Assembly (NCBI RefSeq): GCF_001427785.1
Contig: NZ_LMHM01000011.1
Location: forward strand, 13,050-73,080
Direction: 5' to 3'
DNA: 60,031 nt
Origin: Lysobacter sp. Root690
Lineage (GTDB): Bacteria; Pseudomonadota; Gammaproteobacteria; Xanthomonadales; Xanthomonadaceae
Part shown: positions 19,775 through 29,175 of the stretch, in pieces
Numbering within the stretch: the first letter of the stretch is position 1
How the letters are laid out: every line of letters begins with the position of its first letter
Position numbers and translations under genes: made by a program
The notes under the pieces: model-generated
Seen by the model: the letters and a program-made list of their open reading frames with translations, nothing else
What the model was told of the DNA's origin: nothing
The model's database searches: none

Positions 19775-20200
19775 TTAGCGCGCGTACACGTCGGTGGCCG
19801 GGAAGAAGTACGCGATCTCGATCGCGGCGTTCTCCAGGCTGTCCGAACCGTGCACGGCGTTGGCGTCGATGCTGTCGGCGAAGTCGGCGCGGATGGTGCC
19901 CGGCGCGGCGTCCTTCGGATTGGTGGCGCCCATCAGGTCGCGGTGCTTGAGCACGGCGTTCTCGCCCTGCAGCGCCTGGATCACCACCGGACCACTGATC
20001 ATGAACTCGACCAGGGCGGCGAAGAACGGGCGCTCGCGGTGGACCGCGTAGAAACCTTCGGCTTCCTGCTTCGACAGCTGCTTCATCTTGGAAGCGACGA
20101 CCTTCAGGCCGGCCTTTTCGAAACGGGAATAGATCTCGCCGATGACGTTCTTGGCGACGGCGTCGGGCTTGATGATGGACAGGGTGCGCTCCAGCGCCAT
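19775..20200 (-). CDS. ndk: nucleoside diphosphate kinase
   Basis: Transfers the gamma phosphate between nucleoside di- and triphosphates via phosphohistidine. 141 residues with the catalytic His117 in NAVHGSDS, the signature region [11 protein letters not shown] at the N-terminus, and a [12 protein letters not shown] core. First gene of the ndk-rlmN-pilF-rodZ group. A 9-bp hairpin and an ATTCGGG repeat pair lie between it and the divergent fatty-acid regulator gene. The ATG has the ribosome binding site CCGGAGAC upstream. Confidence 0.98.
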   Translation of the reverse strand: MALERTLSIIKPDAVAKNVIGEIYSRFEKAGLKVVASKMKQLSKQEAEGFYAVHRERPFFAALVEFMISGPVVIQALQGENAVLKHRDLMGATNPKDAAPGTIRADFADSIDANAVHGSDSLENAAIEIAYFFPATDVYAR

Positions 20201-20252
20201 GGAAAGTCTCCGGGTAGGCGGGCCGCTTACGGTCGGCCCTGAGAATAACAGA

Positions 20253-20276
20253 AAACCCGCGACAGGACGCGGGTTT
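20253..20276 (-). terminator. AAACCCGCG hairpin upstream of ndk
   Basis: AAACCCGCG (20253-20261) and CGCGGGTTT (20268-20276) form a perfect 9-bp stem with a 6-base loop. On the minus strand the stem is followed by TTCTGTTATTCT, a partial T-run, so it resembles an intrinsic terminator in the ndk leader or a stop for antisense reading. Whether it lies inside the ndk transcript depends on the unmapped promoter. Confidence 0.5.
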
Positions 20277-20312
20277 AGCCGATATGGCTCCCGTAATTCT
20301 ACATGTAAAGGC

Positions 20313-20410
20313 GGGGATTCGGGAGTGGGGATTCGGGATTCGCCAGCGGCAAACGTAAGCCGCGGGCCGGCCTGCTTTGGCGAATCCCGAATCGCGAATC
20401 CCGAATCTCG
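20313..20410. repeat. ATTCGGG-heptad inverted repeat between ndk and the TetR gene
   Basis: Heptad units run forward at about 20313-20342 and inverted at about 20380-20410, with a 37-base loop. The 341-base ndk/TetR gap (20201-20541) is otherwise occupied by the hairpin at 20253 and by the promoter/operator at 20421-20466. No gene is seen in it. Confidence 0.85.
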
Positions 20411-20420
20411 GCGGTCACGA

Positions 20421-20450
20421 TTGACGCGCCCGCACCCTCCGGACTAGCAT
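20421..20450 (+). promoter_or_regulatory. sigma70-like promoter of the PsrA-like gene
   Basis: TTGACG at 20421-20426 and TAGCAT at 20445-20450 are 18 bases apart. The palindromic operator at 20449-20466 overlaps the -10 and the expected transcription start, the usual position for an autorepressor site. Confidence 0.6.
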
Positions 20451-20466
20451 CAAACAAGCGTTTGAT
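20449..20466. promoter_or_regulatory. PsrA-type operator
   Basis: ATCAAACAAGCGTTTGAT is a perfect 7-bp inverted repeat with a 4-base centre. It fits the motif reported for the fatty-acid regulator PsrA of Pseudomonas, (G/C)AAAC-N2-4-GTTT(G/C). It lies 76 bases upstream of the TetR gene that leads to fadB/fadA genes. Confidence 0.75.
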
Positions 20467-20541
20467 TCATGCCGCCGCTTTAAGACCGGCGCCCAGGCCG
20501 GTACCAAGGCCATCCCCTGCTCCCGGAGTCCGACCGACCGC

Positions 20542-21162
20542 ATGACCACCACCGCTCATTTCTCGACCAAGGACCGCATCCTCGGCGCCGCCGAAGAGCT
20601 GTTCGCCCAGTTCGGCTTCACCGGCACCTCGCTGCGTCAGGTCACCAGCCGCGCCGACGTCAACATCGCCGCGGTCAACTACCACTTCGGCAGCAAGGAA
20701 AACCTGGTCAACGAGGTGTTCCGCCGGCGCATGGACGAGATGACCGAGCAGCGCATGAGCGCGCTCAAGGCCGCGGTGGACGCGCATCCGGGCGAGCTCG
20801 AGCCGATCCTGGCCGCGTTCGTCCAGCCCGCCCTGGCCCTGGCCCAGGACCGCAACGGCGGCGGCGCCTTCGTGCGGGTGATCGCCCGCGCCTATGCCGA
20901 GAAGAACGACAGCCTGCGCAAGTTCCTGTCCGACCACTACGGCCACGTGCTGCGCGAGTTCGCCAAGGCCATCGCCGTAGCGGTGCCGGGGCTGAGCAAG
21001 GAAGAGCTGTACTGGCGCCTGGATTTCCTGGCCGGTTCGCTGACCTACGCCATGGCCGACTTCGGCCTGATCAAGCGTCCCGCCGGTGTCACCGAGGCGG
21101 CGCATCGTGAACGCGCCGCCCGCGAACTGATCCGTTTCGCCGCCGCCGGCTTCAAGAGCTGA
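20542..21162 (+). CDS. TetR-family regulator, PsrA-like
   Basis: 206 residues. The N-terminal HTH (about 10-58) reads DRILGAAEELFAQFGFTGTSLRQVTSRADVN and continues with the recognition-helix segment AAVNYHFGSKENLV. The C-terminal ligand domain carries a TetR_C_30-like pattern (FLAGSLTYAMADFGLI). PsrA proteins sense long-chain acyl-CoA and repress beta-oxidation genes. The adjoining operator match, and the dehydrogenase/hydratase and thiolase genes 160 bases downstream on the same strand, support that role. It may regulate both itself and, through readthrough, the fad genes. No second operator copy is visible between it and the next gene. Confidence 0.85.
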   Translation: MTTTAHFSTKDRILGAAEELFAQFGFTGTSLRQVTSRADVNIAAVNYHFGSKENLVNEVFRRRMDEMTEQRMSALKAAVDAHPGELEPILAAFVQPALALAQDRNGGGAFVRVIARAYAEKNDSLRKFLSDHYGHVLREFAKAIAVAVPGLSKEELYWRLDFLAGSLTYAMADFGLIKRPAGVTEAAHRERAARELIRFAAAGFKS

Positions 21163-21322
21163 GCGACGCAGGCGCCGGTCCCGGCGGGGACCGACGCCGC
21201 CGGAGTGCCCAGTGCCCCGGCCCGGTAAACCCGCCCGCTCGCGAGAAGCACATTCTCGCCGAGCACGTCCCTCCCCTCGCCACGTCCCAAGATTCTCGAA
21301 TTCCTTCAAGGAGTTGTAGACG

Positions 21323-23698
21323 ATGTCCAACCAATTGCTAGTCCGTCGCGCCGCGGTCCTCGGGGCCGGCGTCATGGGCGCCCAGATCGCCGCGCACCTC
21401 ACCAATGCCGGCGTCGACACGGTGCTGTTCGACCTGGCCGCCAAGGAAGACGCGCCCAACGGCATCGTCGACAAGGCCATCGCCAACCTGGCCAAGCTCA
21501 GCCCGGCGCCGCTGGCCAGCAAGGCCCTGGCCGAGCGCCTGACCGCCGCCAACTACGACACCGGCCTGGAACTGCTGCGCGACTGCGACCTGGTGATCGA
21601 AGCGATCGCCGAGCGCATGGACTGGAAGCAGGACCTGTACAAGAAGATCGCCGACCACGTGCCCGACCACGCCGTGCTGGCCTCCAACACCTCGGGCCTG
21701 GGCATCAACAAGCTCGCCGAAGTGCTGCCGGAAAAACTGCGTCACCGCTTCCTCGGCGTTCACTTCTTCAACCCGCCGCGCTACATGCATCTGGCCGAGC
21801 TGATCCCGGCCAAGACCACCGACGCGGCCGTGCTCGAAGGCCTCGAGACCTTCCTGACCACGACCCTGGGCAAGGGCGTGGTGATCGCCAAGGACACCCC
21901 GAATTTCATCGGCAACCGCGTCGGCGTGTTCTCGATGCTGGCGGCGATGCACCACACCGAGCAATTCGGCCTGGGCTTCGACACGGTCGACGCGCTGACC
22001 GGCCCGGCCATCGGCCGTCCGAAGTCGGCGACCTACCGCACCGCCGACGTGGTCGGCCTGGACACCATGGCCCACGTCATCAAGACCATGGGCGACACCC
22101 TGCCCGACGATCCGTGGCATTCCTACTTCAAGTCGCCCAAGTGGCTGACCGCGCTGGTCGAGAAAGGCGCGCTGGGCCAGAAGGCCGGCGCCGGTTTCTA
22201 CACCAAGAAGGGCAAGGACATCCTGGTGCTGGATCTGAAGGCGCAGGATTACCGCGTCGCGGCCGGCGAACTCGATGCCGACATCGCCGCGCTGCTGAAA
22301 GAAAAAGATCCGGCCAAGAAATTCGCCGCGTTGCGCGCCAGCACCAACCCGCAAGCGCAGTTCCTGTGGGCGGTGTTCCGCGACAGCTTCCACTACAGCG
22401 CCTTCCATCTGGAGTCGATCGCCGACACCGCGCGCGACGTCGATTTCGCCATGCGCTGGGGCTACGGCTGGTCGCTGGGCCCGTTCGAAACCTGGCAGGC
22501 CGCGGGCTGGAAGCAGGTCGCCGATTGGATCGCCGAGGACATCGTCGCCGGCAAGGCTATGGCCAACGCGCCGTTGCCGAACTGGGTGTTCGACGGCCGC
22601 GACGGCGTGCATAACAAGGACGGCAGCTACAGCCCGGGCCGCGGCGCTCAGGTGCCGCGTTCGTCCAACCCGGTGTATGCGCGCCAGCGCTTCCCCGACG
22701 CGCTGATCGGCGAGAAGTTCTCGCAGGGCCAGACCGTGTTCGAGAACGACGGCATCCGCCTGTGGGCCGACGACGGCGACGACATCGCGGTGATCAGCTT
22801 CAAGACCAAGATGCACACGGTCAACGACCATGTGCTCAACGGCATCCAGGAAGCGATCGGCATCGCCGAGAAGAAGTTCAAGGGCGTGGTGATCTGGCAG
22901 CCGAAGGAGCCGTTCTCGGCCGGCGCGGATCTGTCCGGCGCGCTGGGCCTGCTGCAGGCCGGCGATCTGAAGGGTTTCGACGCGATGGTCGCCAACTTCC
23001 AGGCCACCAGCCAGCGCATCAAGTACTCGCTGGTGCCGGTGGTCGCGGCGGTGCGCGGTCTCGCGCTGGGCGGCGGTTGCGAATTCCAGATGCATTCGGC
23101 GCGCAGCGTGTTCGCGCTGGAAAGCTACATCGGCCTGGTCGAGGCCGGCGTCGGCCTGCTGCCGGCCGGCGGCGGCCTGAAGGAATTCGCGGTGCGCGCG
23201 TCCGAAGCCGCAGGTCCGGGCGGCGACGTGTTCGCCGAACTCAAGACCGCGTTCGAAAGCGTGGCGATGGGCAAGGTCTCGACCTCGGCGTTCGAAGCGC
23301 GCGAACTCAAGCTCGCCCGCGACGGCGACCGCGTGGTGTTCAACGCCTTCGAACTGCTGCACGTGGCCAAGGCCCAGGCGCGCGCGTTGGCCGAAAGCGG
23401 CTACCGCCCGCCGCTGCCGGCGCGTCGCATCCAAGTCGCCGGCGACGTCGGCATCGCGACCTTCAAGATGATGCTGGTCAACATGCTCGAAGGCCGCTTC
23501 ATCTCGCCGCACGACTACGAAATCGCGACCCGCATCGCCACCGTGATCTGCGGCGGCGAAGTCGACCGCAACGCGCTGGTCGACGAGGAATGGCTGCTCA
23601 AGCTCGAGCGCGAACACTTCGTGGCCTTGGCGCAGATGCCCAAGACCCAGGAGCGCATCGCGCACATGCTCAAGACCGGCAAGCCGTTGAGGAACTGA
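21323..23698 (+). CDS. 3-hydroxyacyl-CoA dehydrogenase / enoyl-CoA hydratase, FadN-like domain order
   Basis: Catalyses the hydration and NAD+-dependent oxidation steps of fatty-acid beta-oxidation. In its 791 residues the dehydrogenase comes first: NAD loop LGAGVMGAQIAAHL at 12-25, then HFFNPPRYMHLAELIPA around 148. The crotonase domain follows, with GLALGGGCEFQMHS near 583 and active-site glutamates in ESYIGLVEAGVG. This is the order of Bacillus FadN; E. coli FadB has the hydratase first. The start MSNQLLVRRAAV has the site AAGGAG upstream. Next gene: thiolase. Together they form a two-protein beta-oxidation complex, probably under the PsrA-like regulator. Confidence 0.95.
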   Translation: MSNQLLVRRAAVLGAGVMGAQIAAHLTNAGVDTVLFDLAAKEDAPNGIVDKAIANLAKLSPAPLASKALAERLTAANYDTGLELLRDCDLVIEAIAERMDWKQDLYKKIADHVPDHAVLASNTSGLGINKLAEVLPEKLRHRFLGVHFFNPPRYMHLAELIPAKTTDAAVLEGLETFLTTTLGKGVVIAKDTPNFIGNRVGVFSMLAAMHHTEQFGLGFDTVDALTGPAIGRPKSATYRTADVVGLDTMAHVIKTMGDTLPDDPWHSYFKSPKWLTALVEKGALGQKAGAGFYTKKGKDILVLDLKAQDYRVAAGELDADIAALLKEKDPAKKFAALRASTNPQAQFLWAVFRDSFHYSAFHLESIADTARDVDFAMRWGYGWSLGPFETWQAAGWKQVADWIAEDIVAGKAMANAPLPNWVFDGRDGVHNKDGSYSPGRGAQVPRSSNPVYARQRFPDALIGEKFSQGQTVFENDGIRLWADDGDDIAVISFKTKMHTVNDHVLNGIQEAIGIAEKKFKGVVIWQPKEPFSAGADLSGALGLLQAGDLKGFDAMVANFQATSQRIKYSLVPVVAAVRGLALGGGCEFQMHSARSVFALESYIGLVEAGVGLLPAGGGLKEFAVRASEAAGPGGDVFAELKTAFESVAMGKVSTSAFEARELKLARDGDRVVFNAFELLHVAKAQARALAESGYRPPLPARRIQVAGDVGIATFKMMLVNMLEGRFISPHDYEIATRIATVICGGEVDRNALVDEEWLLKLEREHFVALAQMPKTQERIAHMLKTGKPLRN

Positions 23699-23703
23699 GA
23701 TTG

Positions 23704-23791
23704 GTGATTCGAGATTCGGGATTCGCAAAAGCGAATTCCGAATCCTCTCCCCTAATCCCGAATCCCTAATCCCGAATCCCGAATCCCGCTT
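23704..23791. repeat. ATTCGGG-heptad repeats between the fad genes
   Basis: About three forward units (23704-23724) face a longer inverted run (about 23731-23790) with at least six GAATCCC-type units, including three or more consecutive CCCGAAT copies. The right arm is longer than the left, so the array has probably expanded or contracted. It sits inside the presumed fad operon, where its RNA could form a hairpin that tunes expression of the thiolase. Confidence 0.85.
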
Positions 23792-23804
23792 TCGGAGAAA
23801 GCAC

Positions 23805-25007
<1,203 letters not shown>

Positions 25008-25050
25008 GCTCAAGCCATCCGATCGCGCAACGGCCAGGGAGGCCGTCGCC

Positions 25051-25443
25051 ATGACCTTCAAACCCAGCGCGTTCGCTGTGGCCGTTGCGTTGATCCTGGC
25101 TTACTGCACCGTGCCCGTATTCGCAGGGCACGGGGCGGGCGCCATGGGCTTGCTGCTGTTCAACGGCGGCCCCAGTGCGACGATGGCCTGGTTCGGCATC
25201 CTCGCCAGTGTGGGCGCCAGCTTCCTGCGTTGGGAGCTGGCGTCGTTGCTTGGGCCTGTGGTGCTTGCGATAGCGCTATGGTCGGGCTTCGTCGATATCT
25301 ACGGCGAGGACGATATCTTGAGCGTTCAAGGCATCTTGTCCTGCCTGTTGTGGAGCGTGCTGTTCCACTTGATGCTATTGATCTCGATAGTCCGTACCGT
25401 GTTGTTCTGGCTGGAACAACGCGAATACGAACGGCAGTTGTGA
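25051..25443 (+). CDS. small integral membrane protein, unknown
   Basis: 130 residues with four hydrophobic segments (about 9-27, 42-60, 64-83, 93-118) and a charged C-terminal tail EQREYERQL. I recognise no family. The gene starts at an ATG with AGGGAGG upstream, 43 bases after fadA, and may be weakly cotranscribed. Glycine and leucine content is that of a compact membrane bundle. Confidence 0.7.
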   Translation: MTFKPSAFAVAVALILAYCTVPVFAGHGAGAMGLLLFNGGPSATMAWFGILASVGASFLRWELASLLGPVVLAIALWSGFVDIYGEDDILSVQGILSCLLWSVLFHLMLLISIVRTVLFWLEQREYERQL

Positions 25444-25543
25444 TCGGTAATTCGCATTTGGCCGCATCCGCCCCTGTGTTCGATACAGACGTCGTGATGG
25501 GATATTCCGCACTTGCATCGATGCCATTCGCACAGGAGCCGGT

Positions 25544-26278
25544 ATGAGCCAATCGGCCTTGCCTTCCGCCGCGCCCGCCTGGGCCGTCGCGATGCGCCGT
25601 TTTACCAACTATTTGTCGCAGGATTTTCTCGGCGGCCCGCGCCCGTGGAAACTCGCGTGGATCGTAAATTTCCAGAAGGCCGGCACCTTCGTATTTCTCG
25701 GCGCGTTGATCGGCTACTACCACAACACTTCGACGGCCGCGTGGATTTATCTGGCGATGCACGGCAGCTATGGTCTGGTCTGGATCATCAAGGACCTGGC
25801 GTTTCCCGATCCGAGCTGGCAGGTCAAGGTGACGATCGGCGGCGGTATCAACGCGTTCGCGAGCGTGCTGGCCTGGTACTGGGTGTTTGGCTGGCTGCTG
25901 ATTTCAGGCGCGTCGCAACCGGACTATCCGTTGCCGGACGCGATCTGGTTTTGTCTGTGCATCAGCCTGTGCATTCTCGGCTGCGCGATCATGATCGCCG
26001 CCGACGCGCAGAAATACTTCACCTTGCGCGTGCGTAGCGGCCTGATCAGCGACGGCATGTTCCGCTACGTGCGCCATCCGAACTATCTGGGCGAGATCAT
26101 GATCTACGGCAGTTTCGCGCTGATGGTCTGGCATTGGCTGCCGGTCGTGGTGCTGGCCTGGGTCTGGCTGGGCCTGTTCGCGGTGAACATGGCGATGAAG
26201 GAGGCGAGCATGTCGCGCTATCCGCAGTGGGCGGAATACAAGCGGCGCAGTTGGTGGTTGATACCGGGACTGTTCTGA
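25544..26278 (+). CDS. integral membrane methyltransferase-like protein (ICMT/DUF1295 type)
   Basis: 244 residues with about five to six transmembrane helices. The C-terminal part reads RYVRHPNYLGEIMIYGSFALM (about 173-193), the signature shared by isoprenylcysteine carboxyl methyltransferases, phospholipid methyltransferases and steroid 5-alpha-reductase-like DUF1295 proteins. The later EASMSRYPQWAEYKRRSWWLIPGLF matches the second half of the SAM or NAD(P)H site. The substrate cannot be told. The GGAGCCGGT upstream gives a reasonable ribosome binding site. Confidence 0.85.
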   Translation: MSQSALPSAAPAWAVAMRRFTNYLSQDFLGGPRPWKLAWIVNFQKAGTFVFLGALIGYYHNTSTAAWIYLAMHGSYGLVWIIKDLAFPDPSWQVKVTIGGGINAFASVLAWYWVFGWLLISGASQPDYPLPDAIWFCLCISLCILGCAIMIAADAQKYFTLRVRSGLISDGMFRYVRHPNYLGEIMIYGSFALMVWHWLPVVVLAWVWLGLFAVNMAMKEASMSRYPQWAEYKRRSWWLIPGLF

Positions 26279-26450
26279 GGCGTCGAATCGGCGATGCGAG
26301 CGGCAGGCTTGGTCGCTTAGGCCACGGCTACCCCGCGGATGTGAGCACGACGATCAATCACGACCACGCCGCGCGATTGGTCGTGTCGTGAAAGCGCGAC
26401 TGTCGTGGAGCGCGGCTATCGTGAAGCACGCTCTGGTGAAGCACGAACGA

Positions 26451-26480
26451 CCGGGCCCGCGCGCAATCGCACGGGCCCGG
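26451..26480 (-). terminator. CCGGGCCCG hairpin after the small secreted-protein gene
   Basis: CCGGGCCCG (26451-26459) and CGGGCCCGG (26472-26480) form a perfect 9-bp stem with a 12-base loop, just past the stop codon of the minus-strand gene at 26491. No T-run follows. Confidence 0.5.
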
Positions 26481-26490
26481 CGCTGAAGAC

Positions 26491-26784
26491 TTACTTCGGA
26501 CAGGCAGTGAACTTGCCCTTGGCATCGCGACACCGCTTGGCCTCGGCCTTCTTCGCGCAGGCGATGAACTTGCCCTTGTCGTCGCGACAACGCTCGGTGG
26601 CGGCCTTGGCGGGCGCGGCCTTGGTCGCAGGCGCCGCGGCGGGCTTGGTGGTCGGCGCCGGCGCCGGAGTCGACTTGGTCGTCGGCGTCGGCTGAGTGGC
26701 GGGCGCGGGCTGCGGCGCGGCGATCGCGCCCAGACTCAGGGACAGCAGGACGGTGGCGAGCGAAACGGCGAGCGTACGGCGCAT
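26491..26784 (-). CDS. small secreted protein with duplicated CRDxKGKFxAC motif
   Basis: 97 residues: a Sec signal peptide (about 1-22, ending AIAAP), a Pro/Ala/Thr/Lys-rich linker (about 23-63) with repeated TP/KP motifs, and a C-terminal 34-residue region. That region has two nearly identical modules, RCRDDKGKFIAC and RCRDAKGKFTAC, spaced 19 residues apart. Each module has two cysteines nine residues apart and could form a small disulfide-closed loop. The family is unknown to me. It is likely periplasmic or extracellular, and the lysine-rich composition would make it basic. Confidence 0.75.
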   Translation of the reverse strand: MRRTLAVSLATVLLSLSLGAIAAPQPAPATQPTPTTKSTPAPAPTTKPAAAPATKAAPAKAATERCRDDKGKFIACAKKAEAKRCRDAKGKFTACPK

Positions 26785-26928
26785 GGCGAGGTCTCCCGAG
26801 AACGCGACCGCAAGGTCGATCGCAGCGAGATGCTAGCAATCCGGGCACCGTCGCTGTGTGTTGGCCGGGTTAAATTTACTTAATCCATCCGCCCTGCCCG
26901 CCGGGATCCGACTCCGGTAATTGACGGC

Positions 26929-27300
26929 TCAGGCCATCCGGGTGCCGTTCGCCACCGGCCGCTCGATCGTGGTGATCACCACGCCCTCGTCGGTCGGAAA
27001 ACCGGTCAGCAGGAACTCCGACACGAACGGCCCGATTTGCTTGGGCGGGAAATTGATCACCCCGACGATCTGGCGTCCGACCAGATCTTCAGCGGCGTAC
27101 AGGTGGCGGATCTGCGCGCTGGTCTTGCGGATGCCGTGCGGGCCGAAGTCGACCCACAGTTTCCACGCCGGCTTGCGCGCCTGCGGAAATTCCTCGACCT
27201 GGGTCACGGTGCCGGCGCAGAGCACGACTTTCTCGAAATCGCTCCACGCGATCGTCGCGGTGGATTCGGCTGCCGTTGGTTGGGATGTTGTCTGGCTCAT
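26929..27300 (-). CDS. csaA: tRNA-binding protein CsaA
   Basis: 123 residues. The OB-fold tRNA-binding domain runs from about residue 20: FEKVVLCAGTVTQVEEFPQARKPAWKLWVDFG, then KTSAQIRHLY and VVGVINFPPKQIGPFVSEFL, matching B. subtilis CsaA closely. CsaA binds tRNA-like RNA and is reported to act as a secretion-related chaperone. The ATG at 27300 overlaps the stop codon of the oxidoreductase gene by four bases (ATGA), showing translational coupling. The N-terminal Thr/Ser-rich leader of about 18 residues is longer than in Bacillus. Confidence 0.92.
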   Translation of the reverse strand: MSQTTSQPTAAESTATIAWSDFEKVVLCAGTVTQVEEFPQARKPAWKLWVDFGPHGIRKTSAQIRHLYAAEDLVGRQIVGVINFPPKQIGPFVSEFLLTGFPTDEGVVITTIERPVANGTRMA

Positions 27301-28592
27301 CGTCTGATTCCTTCGCTCATGTCTTTCCACGCGTCCTTCCATTGCGCCCAGCTGTAACTCAGCTGCGCCGCCAGCAGGCCGGCGGGTTTCATCGCCGAGA
27401 CCAGGCCGTAATCGGACAGTTCGCGCCAGCGCTGATCGCCGTCGGCGATCGCCGCGGCGAGCAGCTCGCCGGCGAATGTGGTCGGCGCGACGCCGTGTCC
27501 GCCGAACGCCTGCGCCAACCACAGGCCGGGTTCGACCTGACCGATCTGCGGCATCTGGTGCCGCGCATAACTCATCAATCCCGACCACGCGTAATCGATG
27601 CGCGCGCCGCTCAGTTGCGGAAACACCTTGAGCAGATCGCGATACAGCAAACGCTTCACGTCCTGCGGCGAGCGATCGCGCACCGAGATGCGGCCGCCCC
27701 ACAGCAGGCGCGTATCGGGCAGCGGCCGATAGTAATCGAAGGCGAAACGGGTGTCGTAGACCGCCGCGTTGGTATGCAGCGCCTCGTGCAGGCGCGCGCC
27801 GAGCGGTTCGGTCACCATCACATAGGTCGCGATCGGCATCACCGCCGCATCGACCCGACGCCGCAGCCCCGCCAGATAGCCGCCGCAGGCCAGCACCACC
27901 TGCTCGGCTTGAATCTCGGCGTGCTCGGTGCGTACCCGCCATCCGGCACCATCGCGCTCCAGCGCGAGCACCGGGCTGCGCTCGTGCACGCGCACGCCCA
28001 GGCGCGCGGCCAGCGCCGCCAAGCCGTGCGCGTACTTCAAGGGATGAAAGTGCAAGGCCTGCGGTTCGAACAAGGCTTCGTGATAGCGCTCGCTGCGCAG
28101 CCGTTCGCGCACGCGCTCGCGCGACCACCATTGCCAGTTCACGCCAAAGTGTTCGGCCAGCAATTGTTGCCGCGAGCGCAGCACGTGCGGATCGCGGAAC
28201 CAGTTCGCCCAGACGATCCCCGCCTCGACCGCATCGCAGTCGATGCCATGGCGATGGATGCGGCCGCGGATCAGCTCGACCGCGTCGGTGGTGCCCGTGT
28301 ACAAGGCGCGCGCGCGTTGCGGTCCCAGGTCGCGCAGCAACGCGTCCTCGCCGCGCGAGAAACCGCCGAACACGAACCCGCCGTTACGCCCGGACGCGCC
28401 GAAGCCGATCTGCCGCGCGTCGAGCAGCAGCACGTCGGTCAAGCCGCGCTCGGCCAGACCCAACGCGGTATTGAGGCCGGCGAAACCGCCGCCGATCACG
28501 CACACGCGGGTCTGCGCCCGGCCCTCCAGCGCCGGCCATTCGGGGCGATGATCGAGGCTGGCGCGATAGTAGTTTTCGGCGGGTATGGACAT
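27297..28592 (-). CDS. FAD-dependent amine oxidoreductase, PuuB/OrdL-like
   Basis: 431 residues from the ATG at 28592. The N-terminal FAD-binding motif GGGFAGLNTALGLAERG begins at residue 34, followed by GFGASGRNGGFV, typical of DAO-fold enzymes such as gamma-glutamylputrescine oxidase. The C-terminal part has WLAQAFGGHGVAPTTFAGE. Family members oxidise amines with O2 to give aldehyde, ammonia and H2O2. Putrescine metabolism is plausible since agmatine genes occur at 38.8-41.5 kb, but the substrate is inferred only from the family. Its stop codon overlaps the csaA start. Confidence 0.88.
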   Translation of the reverse strand: MSIPAENYYRASLDHRPEWPALEGRAQTRVCVIGGGFAGLNTALGLAERGLTDVLLLDARQIGFGASGRNGGFVFGGFSRGEDALLRDLGPQRARALYTGTTDAVELIRGRIHRHGIDCDAVEAGIVWANWFRDPHVLRSRQQLLAEHFGVNWQWWSRERVRERLRSERYHEALFEPQALHFHPLKYAHGLAALAARLGVRVHERSPVLALERDGAGWRVRTEHAEIQAEQVVLACGGYLAGLRRRVDAAVMPIATYVMVTEPLGARLHEALHTNAAVYDTRFAFDYYRPLPDTRLLWGGRISVRDRSPQDVKRLLYRDLLKVFPQLSGARIDYAWSGLMSYARHQMPQIGQVEPGLWLAQAFGGHGVAPTTFAGELLAAAIADGDQRWRELSDYGLVSAMKPAGLLAAQLSYSWAQWKDAWKDMSEGIRR

Positions 28593-28706
28593 GGGCGAAG
28601 CGCAGCGGTTTGATGGGGGCGGCCGAACGCGCGCAATGCGCGGACCCGCCGCGCCGCCGTCAGCTCGATGCCTTGAACGGATGCCTTGAACGAATGCAGC
28701 GAACCC

Positions 28707-29147
28707 ATGCAGCCTAGCCGCGAAATCCACCGCGCCGACCTAGCCTACCGCAGACGCAGCCTGTGGCTGCTCGCCGCGACCGTGCTGGTCTGCGCGATCG
28801 GCCTGTGGCATTGGCATGAGTGGCTGACGACGGTACGCGATCAGGTCGTCGCCAGCCCGCCCGAACACGCGCGGCGCTGGTTGGCTCAGGCGATCGTGGT
28901 CATGCTGCTGGCGCCGGTGCTGCCGTTGCTGGGATGGGGCCGCGGCCTGCGCCACATGGGCGCGGCCGCGCGCGCGCAAGGCCGGTTTCCGCCGCGCGAC
29001 TGGAAGACCTATCGCGACGTGAACGTGCTGCGCGATCGCGCCGCCCTGGATTGGTCGCGGCGCAGCGAACGGCTGGGCCGTTTAGCGCAAAACGCCGCCG
29101 GACTGTTGGTCGCGGCGGCGTTGGCGGTGTGGCTGTGGTTGAGCTGA
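28707..29147 (+). CDS. small membrane protein, unknown
   Basis: 146 residues from the ATG at 28707 (a TTG seven codons earlier is less likely). Three hydrophobic segments (about 17-36, 56-76 and a final one at 126-145) surround a cytosolic, arginine-rich loop with WGRGLRHMGAAARAQGRFPPRDWKTYRDV. The pattern resembles small inner-membrane proteins found in Xanthomonadaceae. No family is recognised. It is divergent from the oxidoreductase and convergent with galU. Confidence 0.6.
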   Translation: MQPSREIHRADLAYRRRSLWLLAATVLVCAIGLWHWHEWLTTVRDQVVASPPEHARRWLAQAIVVMLLAPVLPLLGWGRGLRHMGAAARAQGRFPPRDWKTYRDVNVLRDRAALDWSRRSERLGRLAQNAAGLLVAAALAVWLWLS

Positions 29148-29175
29148 CTCGCTCAGTCGGACGGGTGGACGTGGC

